Source of the DNA: Microbacterium sp. LWH13-1.2
GTDB lineage: Bacteria; Actinomycetota; Actinomycetes; Actinomycetales; Microbacteriaceae
Assembly (NCBI RefSeq): GCF_038397735.1
Contig: NZ_CP151635.1
Span: 1,860,001 to 1,924,000, forward strand
Reading direction: 5' to 3'
DNA length: 64,000 bases
Shown: positions 1 to 11,465 of the stretch, one piece after another
Position numbering within the stretch: the stretch's first letter is position 1
Layout of the letters: each line of letters opens with the position of its first letter
The notes under the pieces: model-generated
Databases searched by the model: none
The model's input: only the letters and a program-made list of their open reading frames with translations
Told to the model about the DNA's origin: nothing
Translations under genes and position numbers: made by a program

Positions 1-273
1 CAGAACGGTCTTGATCCGGTTGCGGATCTGATCGGCGGTCGCTCCGGCGAAGGTCTCGGCGCAGTCACCGCCCTGGAGCAGGAAGGCCTGTCCGGATGCC
101 GCGCGTGCGAGACGGTCGCGCAGGTTGTCGACCTCGCCGGCGAACACCAGGGGCGGAAGCGTCGAGATCTGTGCGGAGACCTCGGCTACGCGAGCGGCGT
201 CGTGCCACTGAGGCTGCTGCTTGATCGGGAGCGAACGCCACGCATCAAGCGCGTCGATGTGGTGCTGGAGCAT
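1..273 (-). CDS. aroG: Class II 3-deoxy-7-phosphoheptulonate (DAHP) synthase, N-terminal part
   Basis: First 91 codons of a gene that runs off the left edge. The protein begins MLQHHIDALDAWRSL and contains LPPLVFAGEVDNLRDRL and LLQGGDCAETFA, which are typical of the N-terminus of plant-type (class II) DAHP synthases. These enzymes condense phosphoenolpyruvate and erythrose 4-phosphate in the first step of the shikimate pathway. The ATG at 273 is supported by an in-frame TAG three codons upstream. The catalytic core lies outside the window. Neighbouring plsC and fadD genes resemble the Rv2178c-Rv2187 order of Mycobacterium tuberculosis (recalled, not searched). Confidence 0.9.
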   Translation of the reverse strand, partial: MLQHHIDALDAWRSLPIKQQPQWHDAARVAEVSAQISTLPPLVFAGEVDNLRDRLARAASGQAFLLQGGDCAETFAGATADQIRNRIKTVL

Positions 274-310
274 GACTCCAGCCTAGTGCTCGGCGCGAAC
301 CCGGGATGCC

Positions 311-1009
311 TCAGGGGCGCCGTGTGACGCGCGCCGGGAGACGGTCCTTCACGGTCGAGGCGTAGACGTCGTCGTACTGCTGCTCCCCCAGTCGCTGGAG
401 CGCGACCATGATCTCGTCCGTGACCGACCGCAGGATGTAGCGGTCGTTCTCCATACCCGCGTAACGCGAGAAATCCAGGGGTTCGCCCACGACGATCCCC
501 ACGCGTGTGACCCGTGGCACCCTCTGACCGATCGGCATCGCGGTGTCGGTGTCGACCATGATCACCGGGATGACCGGGACCTTCGCTTCCATCGCCATCC
601 GGGCGATGCCGGTGCGGCCTCGATAGAGCCGTCCGTCCGGGCTGCGGGTGCCCTCCGGGTAGATGCCGAGCAGGTCACCTCTCCCGAGCACCTGGAGCCC
701 GGTGTTCAGCGACGCCTCGGAAGCCTTACCTCCCGAGCGGTCGATCGGGATCTGGCCGGTGGCCTTCATGAAGAACTTCGTGGCCCACCCTTTGATCCCC
801 CGCCCGGTGAAGTAGTCGCTCTTCGCGAGGAACGACATGGGGCGATCGATCATGAGCGGCAGGAAGATCGAGTCCGCGAACGAGAGGTGGTTGCTGGCGA
901 GGATCGCCGCGCCGCTCGCCGGGATGTTCGCACGCCCGACCACCCACGGTCGGAAGACGGCCTTGACGACGGGTCCGATCGCGACGTACTTCATGAGCCA
1001 GTAGAACAT
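311..1009 (-). CDS. 1-acyl-sn-glycerol-3-phosphate acyltransferase family protein (PlsC-like)
   Basis: A 232-residue acyltransferase that would transfer an acyl chain to lysophosphatidate during phospholipid synthesis at the membrane. The NHxxxxD motif is seen as NHLSFAD (residues 40-46) and the glycerol-phosphate-binding motif as EGTRS (119-123). The N-terminus is hydrophobic (MFYWLMKYVAIGPVVK). I chose the ATG at 1009 because it starts right at this hydrophobic segment. An upstream ATG at 1087 would add 26 basic residues and cannot be excluded; neither has a strong ribosome binding site. It is divergent from the acyl-CoA ligase gene, so the two lipid genes share a promoter region of about 150 bp. 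Confidence 0.88.
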   Translation of the reverse strand: MFYWLMKYVAIGPVVKAVFRPWVVGRANIPASGAAILASNHLSFADSIFLPLMIDRPMSFLAKSDYFTGRGIKGWATKFFMKATGQIPIDRSGGKASEASLNTGLQVLGRGDLLGIYPEGTRSPDGRLYRGRTGIARMAMEAKVPVIPVIMVDTDTAMPIGQRVPRVTRVGIVVGEPLDFSRYAGMENDRYILRSVTDEIMVALQRLGEQQYDDVYASTVKDRLPARVTRRP

Positions 1010-1160
1010 CGAGGTGAAGTCTAGCGCCGTGATGACGAACCGCCAGCGCCCGCTTCCGATCGACCGCGAAAGGCGACTCAGTCTCATCAGATGTGCGACC
1101 CGGTGCCATGCCCTAGACTCGTGTGCAACCCAGTGCCCGACCGGTACCGAAGGAGCTGCC

Positions 1161-2993
1161 GTGGTCCAGTTTGAAGTCCCCGCCGTCGTCCCCGCCGATC
1201 CCGAAGCGAACATCGCCGACCTCCTGGCCAAGCGCGTCGAGGCGACTCCGGATCGCCCCCTGTTCGCCGTCCCAGACGGGGACGGCTGGCGCGACATCTC
1301 CGCCGCCGACTTCCAGACCGCGGTCATCGCTCTCGCGAAGGGTTTCGTCGCCGCCGGCATCCAGCCCGGCGAGAAGGTGGGCTTCCTCGCCCGCACCACC
1401 TACGAGTGGACGCTCGTCGATTTCGCGCTCTTCTACGCGGGTGCCGTGATGGTCCCGATCTACGAGACCAGCTCGCCGTCGCAGATCCAGTGGATCCTCG
1501 AGGATTCGGGCGCGATCGCCGTCATGGTCGAATCCCCCGAGCACTTCGCCCGACTCGACGAGGTCCGTGGCGACCTGCCGCTGCTCCGCGAGGTGTGGCA
1601 GCTTCACCTCGGCGCCATCGACGCGCTCACGGCGCAGGGGGCTTCCGTGCCGGACGCCGAGATCGAGCGCCTCCGCAACATCGCCGTCGGCTCCGACATC
1701 GCCACCCTCATCTACACGTCCGGGTCCACCGGTCGCCCCAAGGGCTGCGTGCTCACGCACAGCAACTTCGTCGAGCTCTCCCGCAACTCCGCCAAGGCGC
1801 TGGATGCAGTCGTCCAGACACCCGGTTCCTCGACGCTGCTGTTCATCACGACCGCGCACGTCTTCGCGCGCTTCATCTCGATCCTCAACATCCACGCGGG
1901 CGTCCGCACCGGGCATCAGCCCGACACGCGCCAACTGCTGCCGGCGCTCGGCTCCTTCAAGCCGACCTTCCTCCTCGCCGTGCCGCGCGTGTTCGAGAAG
2001 GTCTACAACTCGGCGGAACAGAAGGCAGAGGCCGGAGGCAAGGGCAAGATCTTCCGCGCGGCGGCCGACGTCGCCATCCAGCACTCCAAGCTGGTCGAAG
2101 AGGGAAAGAGCGTCCCGTTCGGGACCCGGCTCAAGTTCGCGCTGTTCAACAAGCTGGTCTACAGCAAGCTGCGCGAGGCGATGGGCGGCCGGATCGTCTA
2201 CGCCGTCTCGGGCTCAGCTCCGCTCGGCGCGCGACTCGGTCACTTCTTCCACAGCCTCGGAGTCGTGATCCTCGAGGGCTACGGCCTCACCGAGACCACG
2301 GCCCCCGCGACCGTGAACCTCGCCGACAAGTCGAAGATCGGCACCGTCGGCCCCGCTCTTCCCGGCGTCGGGGTACGGCTCGCCGACGACGGCGAGATCG
2401 AAGTGCGGGGTATCAACGTGTTCAAGGAGTACTGGAACAACCCCGAGGCCACTGCGGAGGCGTTCAGCGAAGGCGGCTGGTTCCACACCGGCGACATCGG
2501 CAGCTTCGACTCCGAGGGCTTCCTCACGATCACCGGTCGCAAGAAGGAGATCATCGTCACGGCGGGCGGCAAGAACGTCGCACCGGCCGCTCTCGAAGAC
2601 CCGATCCGCGCGAACCCGATCATCGGGCAGGTCGTCGTGGTCGGCGACCAGCGGCCGTTCATCTCGGCGCTCGTCACGCTCGACTCCGAGATGCTGCCGA
2701 CGTGGCTCGCGAATGCCGGACTCGACAAGGACATGTCCCTCGCGGTCGCGGCGAAGAACGATGCGGTGCGCGCCGAGATCCAGAAGGCGGTGGATGCCGC
2801 CAACGCCCGTGTGTCCCGTGCCGAGTCGATCCGCAAGTTCACGATCCTCGACAGCGAATGGACCGAGGCGTCTGGACACCTGACGCCTAAGCTCTCGATC
2901 AAGCGGGCCGTGATCATGAGCGACTTCGCCGACGAGATCGCCGCCATCTACGACGAGCCCGTTTCTACGACGAACGTCGCCATCGGCGGCTGA
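1161..2993 (+). CDS. Long-chain fatty-acid--CoA ligase (AMP-forming)
   Basis: A 610-residue adenylate-forming enzyme that activates fatty acids to acyl-CoA. The AMP-binding P-loop motif YTSGSTGRPKG lies near residues 184-194, YGLTETT near 374 and GWFHTGDIG near 440. The C-terminal lid carries GRKKEIIVTAGGKNV. GTG at 1161 is preferred because AAGGAG (1150-1155) sits five bases upstream; reading further upstream would enter the divergent plsC region. Length and motif order fit the FadD15-type ligases of Actinobacteria. A strong hairpin follows the stop codon. Confidence 0.92.
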   Translation: MVQFEVPAVVPADPEANIADLLAKRVEATPDRPLFAVPDGDGWRDISAADFQTAVIALAKGFVAAGIQPGEKVGFLARTTYEWTLVDFALFYAGAVMVPIYETSSPSQIQWILEDSGAIAVMVESPEHFARLDEVRGDLPLLREVWQLHLGAIDALTAQGASVPDAEIERLRNIAVGSDIATLIYTSGSTGRPKGCVLTHSNFVELSRNSAKALDAVVQTPGSSTLLFITTAHVFARFISILNIHAGVRTGHQPDTRQLLPALGSFKPTFLLAVPRVFEKVYNSAEQKAEAGGKGKIFRAAADVAIQHSKLVEEGKSVPFGTRLKFALFNKLVYSKLREAMGGRIVYAVSGSAPLGARLGHFFHSLGVVILEGYGLTETTAPATVNLADKSKIGTVGPALPGVGVRLADDGEIEVRGINVFKEYWNNPEATAEAFSEGGWFHTGDIGSFDSEGFLTITGRKKEIIVTAGGKNVAPAALEDPIRANPIIGQVVVVGDQRPFISALVTLDSEMLPTWLANAGLDKDMSLAVAAKNDAVRAEIQKAVDAANARVSRAESIRKFTILDSEWTEASGHLTPKLSIKRAVIMSDFADEIAAIYDEPVSTTNVAIGG

Positions 2994-3005
2994 GACGACC
3001 CGAGC

Positions 3006-3045
3006 ATATGAGAAGGGCCCCGCTTCGGCGGGGCCCTTCTCATAT
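3006..3045. terminator. Strong bidirectional hairpin between fadD-like and def
   Basis: Perfect 18-bp inverted repeat (3006-3023 and 3028-3045) with a TTCG tetraloop, starting 12 bp after the ligase stop and ending 11 bp before the def stop. It serves two convergent genes; the A/T-rich ends of the stem give short T runs in either direction. Confidence 0.92.
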
Positions 3046-3056
3046 TCACCGACCGG

Positions 3057-3547
3057 TCAGAACCAGTCGCTCTCGCGCACCTCGCGCATCGCGCGCTTGC
3101 GCGTCTCGGCATCCAGTCGCGTGAGGTACAGCTTGCCGTCGAGGTGATCCGTCTCGTGCTGGAGCGCCTGTGCCAGGAGACCTCCGCCTTCGAGCACCAC
3201 CGGTTCGCCGTCGAGGTCGATCCCCTCGACCCGGGCCCACGGATGACGCATCGCATCGTGCCAGAGCCCGGGGACGGACAGACATCCCTCACCCGTCGGC
3301 ACGGGCTCTCCGCGCACCTCGGTCAGGACCGGATTGAGCACATAGCCGATGTCACCGTCGATGTTGTAGCTGAATGCCCGGACGGCGACACCGATCTGGG
3401 GGGCGGCGACGCCTGCGCGCCCCGGAACCTCCACGGTGTCGACCAGATCCGTCACCAGGGCGCGCACGCCGTCATCGATGTCGTCGATCGGGCTGCACAC
3501 GGTACGAAGCACGGGGTCTCCGAAGACCCGGATCTCGCGAACCGCCA

Positions 3548-3548
<1 letters not shown>
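3057..3548 (-). CDS. def: Peptide deformylase
   Basis: A 163-residue metallo-hydrolase that removes the formyl group from the N-terminal methionine of new proteins. All three family motifs are present: GVAAPQ (46-51), EGCLS (87-91, metal ligand C89) and HETDH (131-135, metal ligands H131 and H135, catalytic E132). Its ATG shares one base with the stop of the upstream MinD/ParA-like ATPase (TGATG), so the two are translationally coupled. The pairing is unusual, because def is more often next to fmt. Whether another def copy exists outside the window cannot be seen. Confidence 0.95.
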
Positions 3549-5671
<2,123 letters not shown>

Positions 5672-5685
5672 GTTGTCGCTCCAAG

Positions 5686-5736
5686 CTTGTGCGGGCCTCG
5701 GGTGCGCTGCGTCGAGCGCGGCCTCGCCCGCACAAG
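5686..5736 (-). terminator. Hairpin after pyc
   Basis: 11-bp inverted repeat (5686-5696 and 5726-5736, CTTGTGCGGGC and its complement) with a 29-nt loop that holds a smaller GC-rich hairpin. It sits between the pyc stop and the GTG of the ATPase gene, so it may end pyc transcripts or fold in the leader of the downstream gene. No clear T run is present. Confidence 0.6.
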
Positions 5737-5737
5737 A

Positions 5738-8700
5738 TTAGTGCGCCGGGCTGATGACGACCAAAAGATCTCCTGCTTCGACCTGCTGCGTCGTCCCGAT
5801 GGCGAGGCGTTCGATCACGCCGTCGACGGAGGCGGTGATGGCCGCTTCCATCTTCATCGCCTCGATGGATGCGACCGGTTCGCCGGCCCGCACCGCGGTG
5901 CCGACCTCCACCTTGAGCGTCACGACGCCGGAGAACGGCGCGGCCACGTGCCCCGCGACCGAGGTGTCTGCTTTCTCGATCTCGTGTGTGTCGACGGCCA
6001 CCGCCCTGTCCCTCACGAAAACCGGTCGCAGCTGACCGTTGAGGGTGGTCATCACTGTGCGCATGCCCTTGTCGTCCGCGTCGCCGATGGCCTCGAGGCC
6101 GACGAACAGCTGCACTCCGCGGTCGATCTCGACCAGGTGCTCCTGCCCCTGCACGAGTCCGTAGAGGTAGTCGCTGGTGTCGAGCACCGAGAGATCGCCG
6201 AACTGCTCCCTCATCTGAGTGAATTCGCGCATCGGAGCCGGGAACAGCAGGGTGTTCAGACGAGAGCGACGGCTTTCACTGTCACCCGCGAGCGCCGCTT
6301 CGTCGTCCGCCGAGATCTCGGTGAGTCCGGTGCGCACCGACCGACCGGCCAGCACCTTGGTGCGGAAGGGCTCCGGCCAGCCGCCGGGGAGGTCTCCGAG
6401 CTCGCCGGCCATGAATCCGACGACGGAATCCGGCACGTCGTACTTCTCGGGGTTCGCCTCGAAGTCTGCGGGGTCGGCTTTGACCGCCGCGAGGTGCAGC
6501 GCCAGGTCCCCGACGACCTTCGACGACGGCGTCACCTTGGGAACACGTCCGAGGATGCGGTCCGCGGCGGCGTACATGTCCTCGATGAGCTCGAAGTCGT
6601 CTGCGAGGCCCAGCGCCTTCGCCTGCTGCCGGAGGTTGGAGAGCTGGCCGCCCGGGATCTCGTGGCGGTAGACACGCCCCGTGGGTCCGGGCAGGCCGGA
6701 CTCGAACGGCGCGTAGACCCGGCGGACGGCCTCCCAGTAAGGTTCGAGATCCGAGACGCTGCCGAGATCGATGCCGCTGTCGCGGTCTGTGTGCGCGAGC
6801 GCGGCGACGAGCGACGAGAGCGACGGCTGGCTCGTCGTGCCGGAGAGCGGTGCGGATGCCGCATCCACCGCATCCACGCCCGCGGCGCTGGCGGCCAGAA
6901 GAGTCGCGAGCTGTCCGCCAGGGGTGTCGTGCGTGTGGAGGTGGACGGGAAGGTCGAACCGCTCGCGCAGGGCCGTGACGAGCTTCGCGGCCGCGGCGGG
7001 GCGCAGCAGCCCTGCCATGTCCTTGATGGCGATGATGTGGGCGCCGGCCGCGACGATCTGCTCGGCGAGGCGCAGGTAGTAGTCGAGCGTGTAGAGGTCC
7101 TCGGCCGGGTTGAGCAGGTCGCCCGTGTAGCAGAGCGCCACCTCGGCGACCGCCGTACCGGTGTTGCGGACGGCCTCGATCGCCGGGCGCATCTGCTCGA
7201 CGTCGTTCAGCGCGTCGAAGATCCGGAAGATGTCGACGCCGCTGGCTGCCGCCTCCTGCACGAATGCCTCCGTCACGGCTGTCGGGTACGGCGTGTACCC
7301 CACAGTGTTGCGTCCCCGGAGCAGCATCTGGATCGCGATGTTCGGCAGTGCCGCGCGGAGCTTGTCGAGGCGCTCCCACGGGTCTTCCCCGAGGAACCGC
7401 AGCGCGACATCGTAGGTTGCTCCGCCCCAGGCCTCGACCGAGAGCAGTCCGGGCGTCATCCTGGCGATGTGCGGGGCGACGGCGACGAGGTCCCGCGTGC
7501 GCACTCGTGTGGCGAGCAGCGACTGGTGCGCATCCCGGAACGTCGTGTCGGTGATGGCGAGAGCGCTCTGCTCGCGCAGGCTTCTCGCGAATCCCTCGGG
7601 GCCGAGTTCGAGGAGCCGCTGGCGCGACCCCGCGGCCGGCTCGACCGAGAGGTCGATCGCCGGCAGCTTGGTCCGCGGGTCGAGCGGCCCCGGGTGCGTG
7701 CCATGCGGCTTGTTGACCGTGACATCGACCAGCCAGCTGAGGATCCTCGTGCCGCGGTCCTTCGACTCGCGACCTCGGAGCAGATCGGGGCGCTCGTCGA
7801 TGAACGAGGTGCTCACATCGCCGGCGATGAACGCGTCATCGTCCAGCAGCGCCTGCAGGAAGGGGATGTTCGTCGAGACGCCGCGGATGCGGAACTCCGC
7901 CAGCGCACGCCGCGCACGGGCGACGGCCGCCGGGAAGTCGCGACCGCGACAGGTCAGCTTCGCCAGCATCGAGTCGAAGTGCGGGCTGATCTGCGCGCCC
8001 TGGTGGACGGTGCCGCCGTCGAGGCGGATTCCGGCTCCACCGGGCGAGCGGTAGGTCGTGATCTTCCCTGTGTCGGGTCGGAACCCCTGCGTAGGGTCCT
8101 CGGTCGTGATGCGGCATTGCAGAGCAGCGCCCCGCACGTGCAGGTTCTTCTGTTCGAGTCCCAGCTCGGCGAGCGTCTGACCGGCGGCGATGCGCATCTG
8201 GCTCTGCACGAGGTCGACGTCGGTGACCTCTTCCGTGACCGTGTGCTCGACCTGGATGCGTGGATTCATCTCGATGAAGACGACCTCGCCGGTGCGCTCC
8301 CCCGCCGTCTCCAGAAGGAACTCCACAGTCCCGGCATTCTCATATCCGATCGAGCGGGCGAATGCGACGGCGTAGCCGTGCAGTGCCGTGCGGATGCTGT
8401 CGTCGAGGTTCGGGGCCGGTGCGATCTCGACCACCTTCTGGTGGCGACGCTGCACCGAGCAGTCGCGCTCGAACAGATGGACGGTCTCACCGGACTTGTC
8501 GGCGAGGATCTGCACCTCGATGTGGCGAGGACGCAGCACGGCCTGCTCGAGGAACATCCGCGGATCCCCGAAGGCGCTCTCGGCCTCGCGCATCGCCTCG
8601 GCGAGTGCGGGGGCGAGCTCCGCGGCCGACTCGACCCGACGCATGCCGCGGCCGCCACCGCCGGCGACGGCCTTTGCGAACAGAGGGAACCCGATCTCTG

Positions 8701-9145
8701 CCGCCTGAGCCACGAGCGCCTCGACGTCGTCGGATGCCTCGGTCGACCGGAGCACGGGGACACCGGCCTCGATCGCATGGCGTTTGGCCTCGACCTTGTT
8801 TCCCGCCATCTCGAGCACCTTCGCCGGCGGGCCGATGAAGGTGATGCCGTTCGCGGCTGCCTTCTCCGCCAGCTCCGGGTTCTCTGAGAGGAACCCGTAA
8901 CCCGGGTAGATCGCGTCCGCCCCCGCATCCTTCGCGACGCGGATGATCTCGTCGACATCGAGGTACGCGCGGACCGGATGGCCCCGCTCGCCGATCTCGT
9001 ACGCCTCATCGGCCTTGAGCCGATGGACCGACCCGCGGTCTTCATGAGGGAAGACGGCGACGGTCCTGGCTCCGACCTCGAATGCCGCGCGGAAGGCACG
9101 GATCGCGATCTCGCCGCGGTTCGCCACAAGGATCTTCTGGAACAT
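5738..9145 (-). CDS. pyc: Pyruvate carboxylase
   Basis: A 1135-residue single-chain biotin enzyme that makes oxaloacetate from pyruvate, bicarbonate and ATP (anaplerosis). Domains in order: biotin carboxylase and ATP-grasp (about 1-450, starting FQKILVANRGEIAIR, with AVAGGGGRGMR and EMNPRIQVEHTVTE), carboxyltransferase (from about 540, ITDTTFRDAHQSLLATR), and C-terminal biotinyl domain with EAMKME, the biotinylated lysine being about K1098. ATG at 9145 is chosen because AGAGG lies a few bases upstream; an in-frame GTG at 9151 overlaps that site. It is divergent from the ParA gene and full length for the family. Confidence 0.97.
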   Translation of the reverse strand: MFQKILVANRGEIAIRAFRAAFEVGARTVAVFPHEDRGSVHRLKADEAYEIGERGHPVRAYLDVDEIIRVAKDAGADAIYPGYGFLSENPELAEKAAANGITFIGPPAKVLEMAGNKVEAKRHAIEAGVPVLRSTEASDDVEALVAQAAEIGFPLFAKAVAGGGGRGMRRVESAAELAPALAEAMREAESAFGDPRMFLEQAVLRPRHIEVQILADKSGETVHLFERDCSVQRRHQKVVEIAPAPNLDDSIRTALHGYAVAFARSIGYENAGTVEFLLETAGERTGEVVFIEMNPRIQVEHTVTEEVTDVDLVQSQMRIAAGQTLAELGLEQKNLHVRGAALQCRITTEDPTQGFRPDTGKITTYRSPGGAGIRLDGGTVHQGAQISPHFDSMLAKLTCRGRDFPAAVARARRALAEFRIRGVSTNIPFLQALLDDDAFIAGDVSTSFIDERPDLLRGRESKDRGTRILSWLVDVTVNKPHGTHPGPLDPRTKLPAIDLSVEPAAGSRQRLLELGPEGFARSLREQSALAITDTTFRDAHQSLLATRVRTRDLVAVAPHIARMTPGLLSVEAWGGATYDVALRFLGEDPWERLDKLRAALPNIAIQMLLRGRNTVGYTPYPTAVTEAFVQEAAASGVDIFRIFDALNDVEQMRPAIEAVRNTGTAVAEVALCYTGDLLNPAEDLYTLDYYLRLAEQIVAAGAHIIAIKDMAGLLRPAAAAKLVTALRERFDLPVHLHTHDTPGGQLATLLAASAAGVDAVDAASAPLSGTTSQPSLSSLVAALAHTDRDSGIDLGSVSDLEPYWEAVRRVYAPFESGLPGPTGRVYRHEIPGGQLSNLRQQAKALGLADDFELIEDMYAAADRILGRVPKVTPSSKVVGDLALHLAAVKADPADFEANPEKYDVPDSVVGFMAGELGDLPGGWPEPFRTKVLAGRSVRTGLTEISADDEAALAGDSESRRSRLNTLLFPAPMREFTQMREQFGDLSVLDTSDYLYGLVQGQEHLVEIDRGVQLFVGLEAIGDADDKGMRTVMTTLNGQLRPVFVRDRAVAVDTHEIEKADTSVAGHVAAPFSGVVTLKVEVGTAVRAGEPVASIEAMKMEAAITASVDGVIERLAIGTTQQVEAGDLLVVISPAH

Positions 9146-9232
9146 GCACACCTCTGGGGGCTCGATGCACGCCTGAATCGTCGCGCACGGGGCGGGGCTG
9201 AGTGTGCACCCAGCCTAGGGGAAGGTAACGTG

Positions 9233-10051
9233 GTGTTCGTGCACGTACTCAGCGTCAGCTCTCTCAAGGGAGGCGTCGGCAAGACGACCGTGACCCTCGG
9301 CTTGGCCTCAGCGGCCTTCGCCCGTGGTGTCCGAACGCTCGTCGTCGACCTCGACCCGCAGTCAGATGTGTCCACCGGGATGGACATCCAGGTGGCAGGT
9401 CGGCTCAACATCGCCGATGTCCTGGCGAACCCGAAGGAGAAGGTCGTCCGTCAGGCGATCACCTCCAGCGGCTGGGCGAAGGTGCACCCCGGGACCATCG
9501 ACGTGCTGATCGGAAGCCCCTCCGCGATCAACTTCGACGGACCGCACCCGAGCGTGCGCGACGTCTGGAAGCTGGAAGAGGCGCTGGCTGCCGTCGAGGC
9601 GGACTACGACCTGGTGCTCATCGACTGCGCGCCGTCGCTGAACGCCCTCACCCGCACGGCCTGGGCCGCGAGCGACCGCGTGATGGTCGTCACCGAGCCC
9701 GGCCTCTTCTCCGTCGCCGCCGCCGACCGTGCTCTCCGCGCGATCGAGGAGATCCGTCGAGGCCTCTCCCCCCGCCTTCAGCCGCTCGGCATCGTGGTCA
9801 ACCGCGTCCGCCCTCAGTCGATCGAGCACCAGTTCCGCATCAAGGAGCTGCGCGACATGTTCGGTCCGCTCGTCCTCTCCCCTCAGCTGCCCGAGCGCAC
9901 GTCGCTGCAGCAGGCACAGGGTGCGGCCAAGCCGCTCCACATCTGGCCGGGCGACTCGGCTCAGGAGCTGGCCTCGGACTTCGACCAGCTGCTCGACCGG
10001 ATCATCCGCACGGGGCGCATCCAGGTCGCGGAATCGGGCGCTCAGGCCTGA
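9233..10051 (+). CDS. ParA-family ATPase
   Basis: A protein of about 272 residues with a deviant Walker A ([11 protein letters not shown]), VVDLDPQSDVSTGMD and LVLIDCAPSLNALTR, as in ParA/Soj ATPases that position DNA or protein cargo. It stands alone between pyc and the MerR gene with no ParB partner visible, so an orphan ParA role rather than classical chromosome partition is likely (inference). GTG at 9233 is preferred: GGGGAAGG lies about seven bases upstream. GTGs at 9230 and 9239 are also possible, and 9239 gives the more conserved-looking HVLSVSSLKGG start. A terminator follows. Confidence 0.9.
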   Translation: MFVHVLSVSSLKGGVGKTTVTLGLASAAFARGVRTLVVDLDPQSDVSTGMDIQVAGRLNIADVLANPKEKVVRQAITSSGWAKVHPGTIDVLIGSPSAINFDGPHPSVRDVWKLEEALAAVEADYDLVLIDCAPSLNALTRTAWAASDRVMVVTEPGLFSVAAADRALRAIEEIRRGLSPRLQPLGIVVNRVRPQSIEHQFRIKELRDMFGPLVLSPQLPERTSLQQAQGAAKPLHIWPGDSAQELASDFDQLLDRIIRTGRIQVAESGAQA

Positions 10052-10067
10052 CCGACCGCAGACAGCA

Positions 10068-10101
10068 GAAACGGCCATCCTCTGACGAGGATGGCCGTTT
10101 C
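10068..10101. terminator. Bidirectional hairpin between parA-like and merR
   Basis: 15-bp perfect stem (10068-10082 and 10087-10101, GAAACGGCCATCCTC) with a TGAC loop, between convergent genes. The A/T-rich stem base gives a short T run on both strands. Confidence 0.9.
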
Positions 10102-10133
10102 TTCGTCTGTGCGCGGCTCGGGGCCGCGGATGC

Positions 10134-10679
10134 TCAGGCGGATCGCTTGGTGCGGCGCGCCGACAGCTCGTCGACCGGGTCCGGTGCCGTCGCATCGAAC
10201 GCGACCAGCGTGGACTCCACTTCGCGGAGCACCTTGCCGACGGCGATGCCGAATACTCCCTGTCCGCGGCTGACCAGGTCGATGACCTCGTCGTTCGACG
10301 TGCAGAGGTAGACGGATGCGCCGTCGCTCATGAGGGTCGTTCCCGCGAGATCGCGGATGCCCGCGCGGCGGAGCTCGTCGACGGCGGTACGGATCTGCTG
10401 CAGAGAGATGCCGGTGTCGAGCAGGCTCTTCACGAGCTTGAGCACGAGGATGTCGCGGAAGCCGTAAAGGCGCTGAGAGCCGGAGCCGCTCGCGCCGCGA
10501 ACGGTGGGCTCGACCAGCTCGGTGCGCGCCCAGTAGTCCAGTTGACGGTAGGTGATGCCCGCTGCACGAGCAGCGACGGCACCGCGATAGCCGACCTCGT
10601 CGTCCATGGCCGGCAGGCCGTCGGTGAAGAGGAGTTCGGGTACGAACCGCGGGTCGCCTGCACGCTCATCCGCATTCAT
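10134..10679 (-). CDS. MerR-family regulator, ResR (Rv1830)-like
   Basis: A 181-residue MerR-type DNA-binding protein. The winged-helix region reads ITYRQLDYWARTELVEP and is followed by GSGSQRLYGFRDILVLKLVKS. The form with a GS-rich insert before RLYGFRD is that of Rv1830 in Mycobacterium (family knowledge). Order with the FtsR and FHA genes upstream matches garA-Rv1828-Rv1829-Rv1830, except that the DUF151 nuclease gene (Rv1829) is absent here. ATG at 10679 has GGGAGGA about six bases upstream. Effector and targets are unknown; growth or division control is plausible from the mycobacterial counterpart. Confidence 0.88.
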   Translation of the reverse strand: MNADERAGDPRFVPELLFTDGLPAMDDEVGYRGAVAARAAGITYRQLDYWARTELVEPTVRGASGSGSQRLYGFRDILVLKLVKSLLDTGISLQQIRTAVDELRRAGIRDLAGTTLMSDGASVYLCTSNDEVIDLVSRGQGVFGIAVGKVLREVESTLVAFDATAPDPVDELSARRTKRSA

Positions 10680-10778
10680 CTGAAATCCTCCCTGGAGCCG
10701 TTACCTCCACGCTAGAGCAGCCCTCCGGCACCGGCAATGACATCCGTACGACACCGAAGGTGTGTCGCAATCAGTTCG

Positions 10779-11465
10779 TTACGAAAGCAACCGCGCGATC
10801 GCGTCTTTGACGAAGAGCGAACGCACCTCGTCGATCTTCGCGGCAAGATTGGGCGCCATGTCGCTCGCCTTCGCACGCGACGCGGCATCGGTGCGGCGCA
10901 GCAGCGACGACAGGGCCGATTCGATCAGCGCCACCTCGCGCTCGGCGCCCTGTCGCAGTGAGCGGAGGTGCCGAGGCTCGATGCCGTGGCGGTCGAGAGC
11001 GACCAGACCGCGCAGCAGCGTGACCGTGGATTCCGGGTAGCTCTCCTGTGCCACGATCACGCCGGTGCTGATCGCGTCGTTGAGCAGCTGCGGGCCCGCG
11101 CCTGCCGCCGACAGCAGCTCACTGCGACGGTAGCGGCGCGGCGTCGGAGTGATCGAGGGCGGCGGCACGAGAGCCGCTGATTCGCCGTTCGCCTCAGCCT
11201 CGTCGAGCTGCTCGCGGATGACGCTGAGAGGGAGGTAGTGATCCCGCTGCAGCGTGAGACCCAGGCGCAGCCGCTCGATGTCGGCCTGCGAGAACTTGCG
11301 GTAGCCCGATTCGGTGCGCGACGGCGTGACGATCCCCTGAACTTCGAGGAAGCGGAGCTTGCTCGAAGTGAGCTCGGGGAACTCTGGCGTGAGTCGCGCC
11401 AGGACCTGACCGATGCTCAGAAGACCCGCGGACGCCGAGCGTTCGCGGGCGGGGGAAGCCGCCAT
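10779..11465 (-). CDS. ftsR: MerR-like transcriptional regulator FtsR
   Basis: A 228-residue regulator starting with SIGQVLARLTPEFPELTSSK, followed by LRFLEVQGIVTPSRTESGYRK, the characteristic start of the Rv1828/FtsR family. In Corynebacterium, FtsR activates ftsZ (known for the family; not tested here). The central region is Pro/Thr-rich (VPPPSITPTPRRYRR) and is followed by a helical C-terminal domain. Its ATG overlaps the stop of the FHA gene by one base (TGATG), so the two are co-translated. The C-terminus ends with KDAIARLLS. It is full length for the family. Confidence 0.92.
   Translation of the reverse strand: MAASPARERSASAGLLSIGQVLARLTPEFPELTSSKLRFLEVQGIVTPSRTESGYRKFSQADIERLRLGLTLQRDHYLPLSVIREQLDEAEANGESAALVPPPSITPTPRRYRRSELLSAAGAGPQLLNDAISTGVIVAQESYPESTVTLLRGLVALDRHGIEPRHLRSLRQGAEREVALIESALSSLLRRTDAASRAKASDMAPNLAAKIDEVRSLFVKDAIARLLS

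Noticed and set aside
9233..10051. Chromosomal parABS partition locus
   Set aside because: No parB gene and no parS-like sites are seen beside either ParA gene, so both are treated as orphan or operon-specific ParA ATPases.
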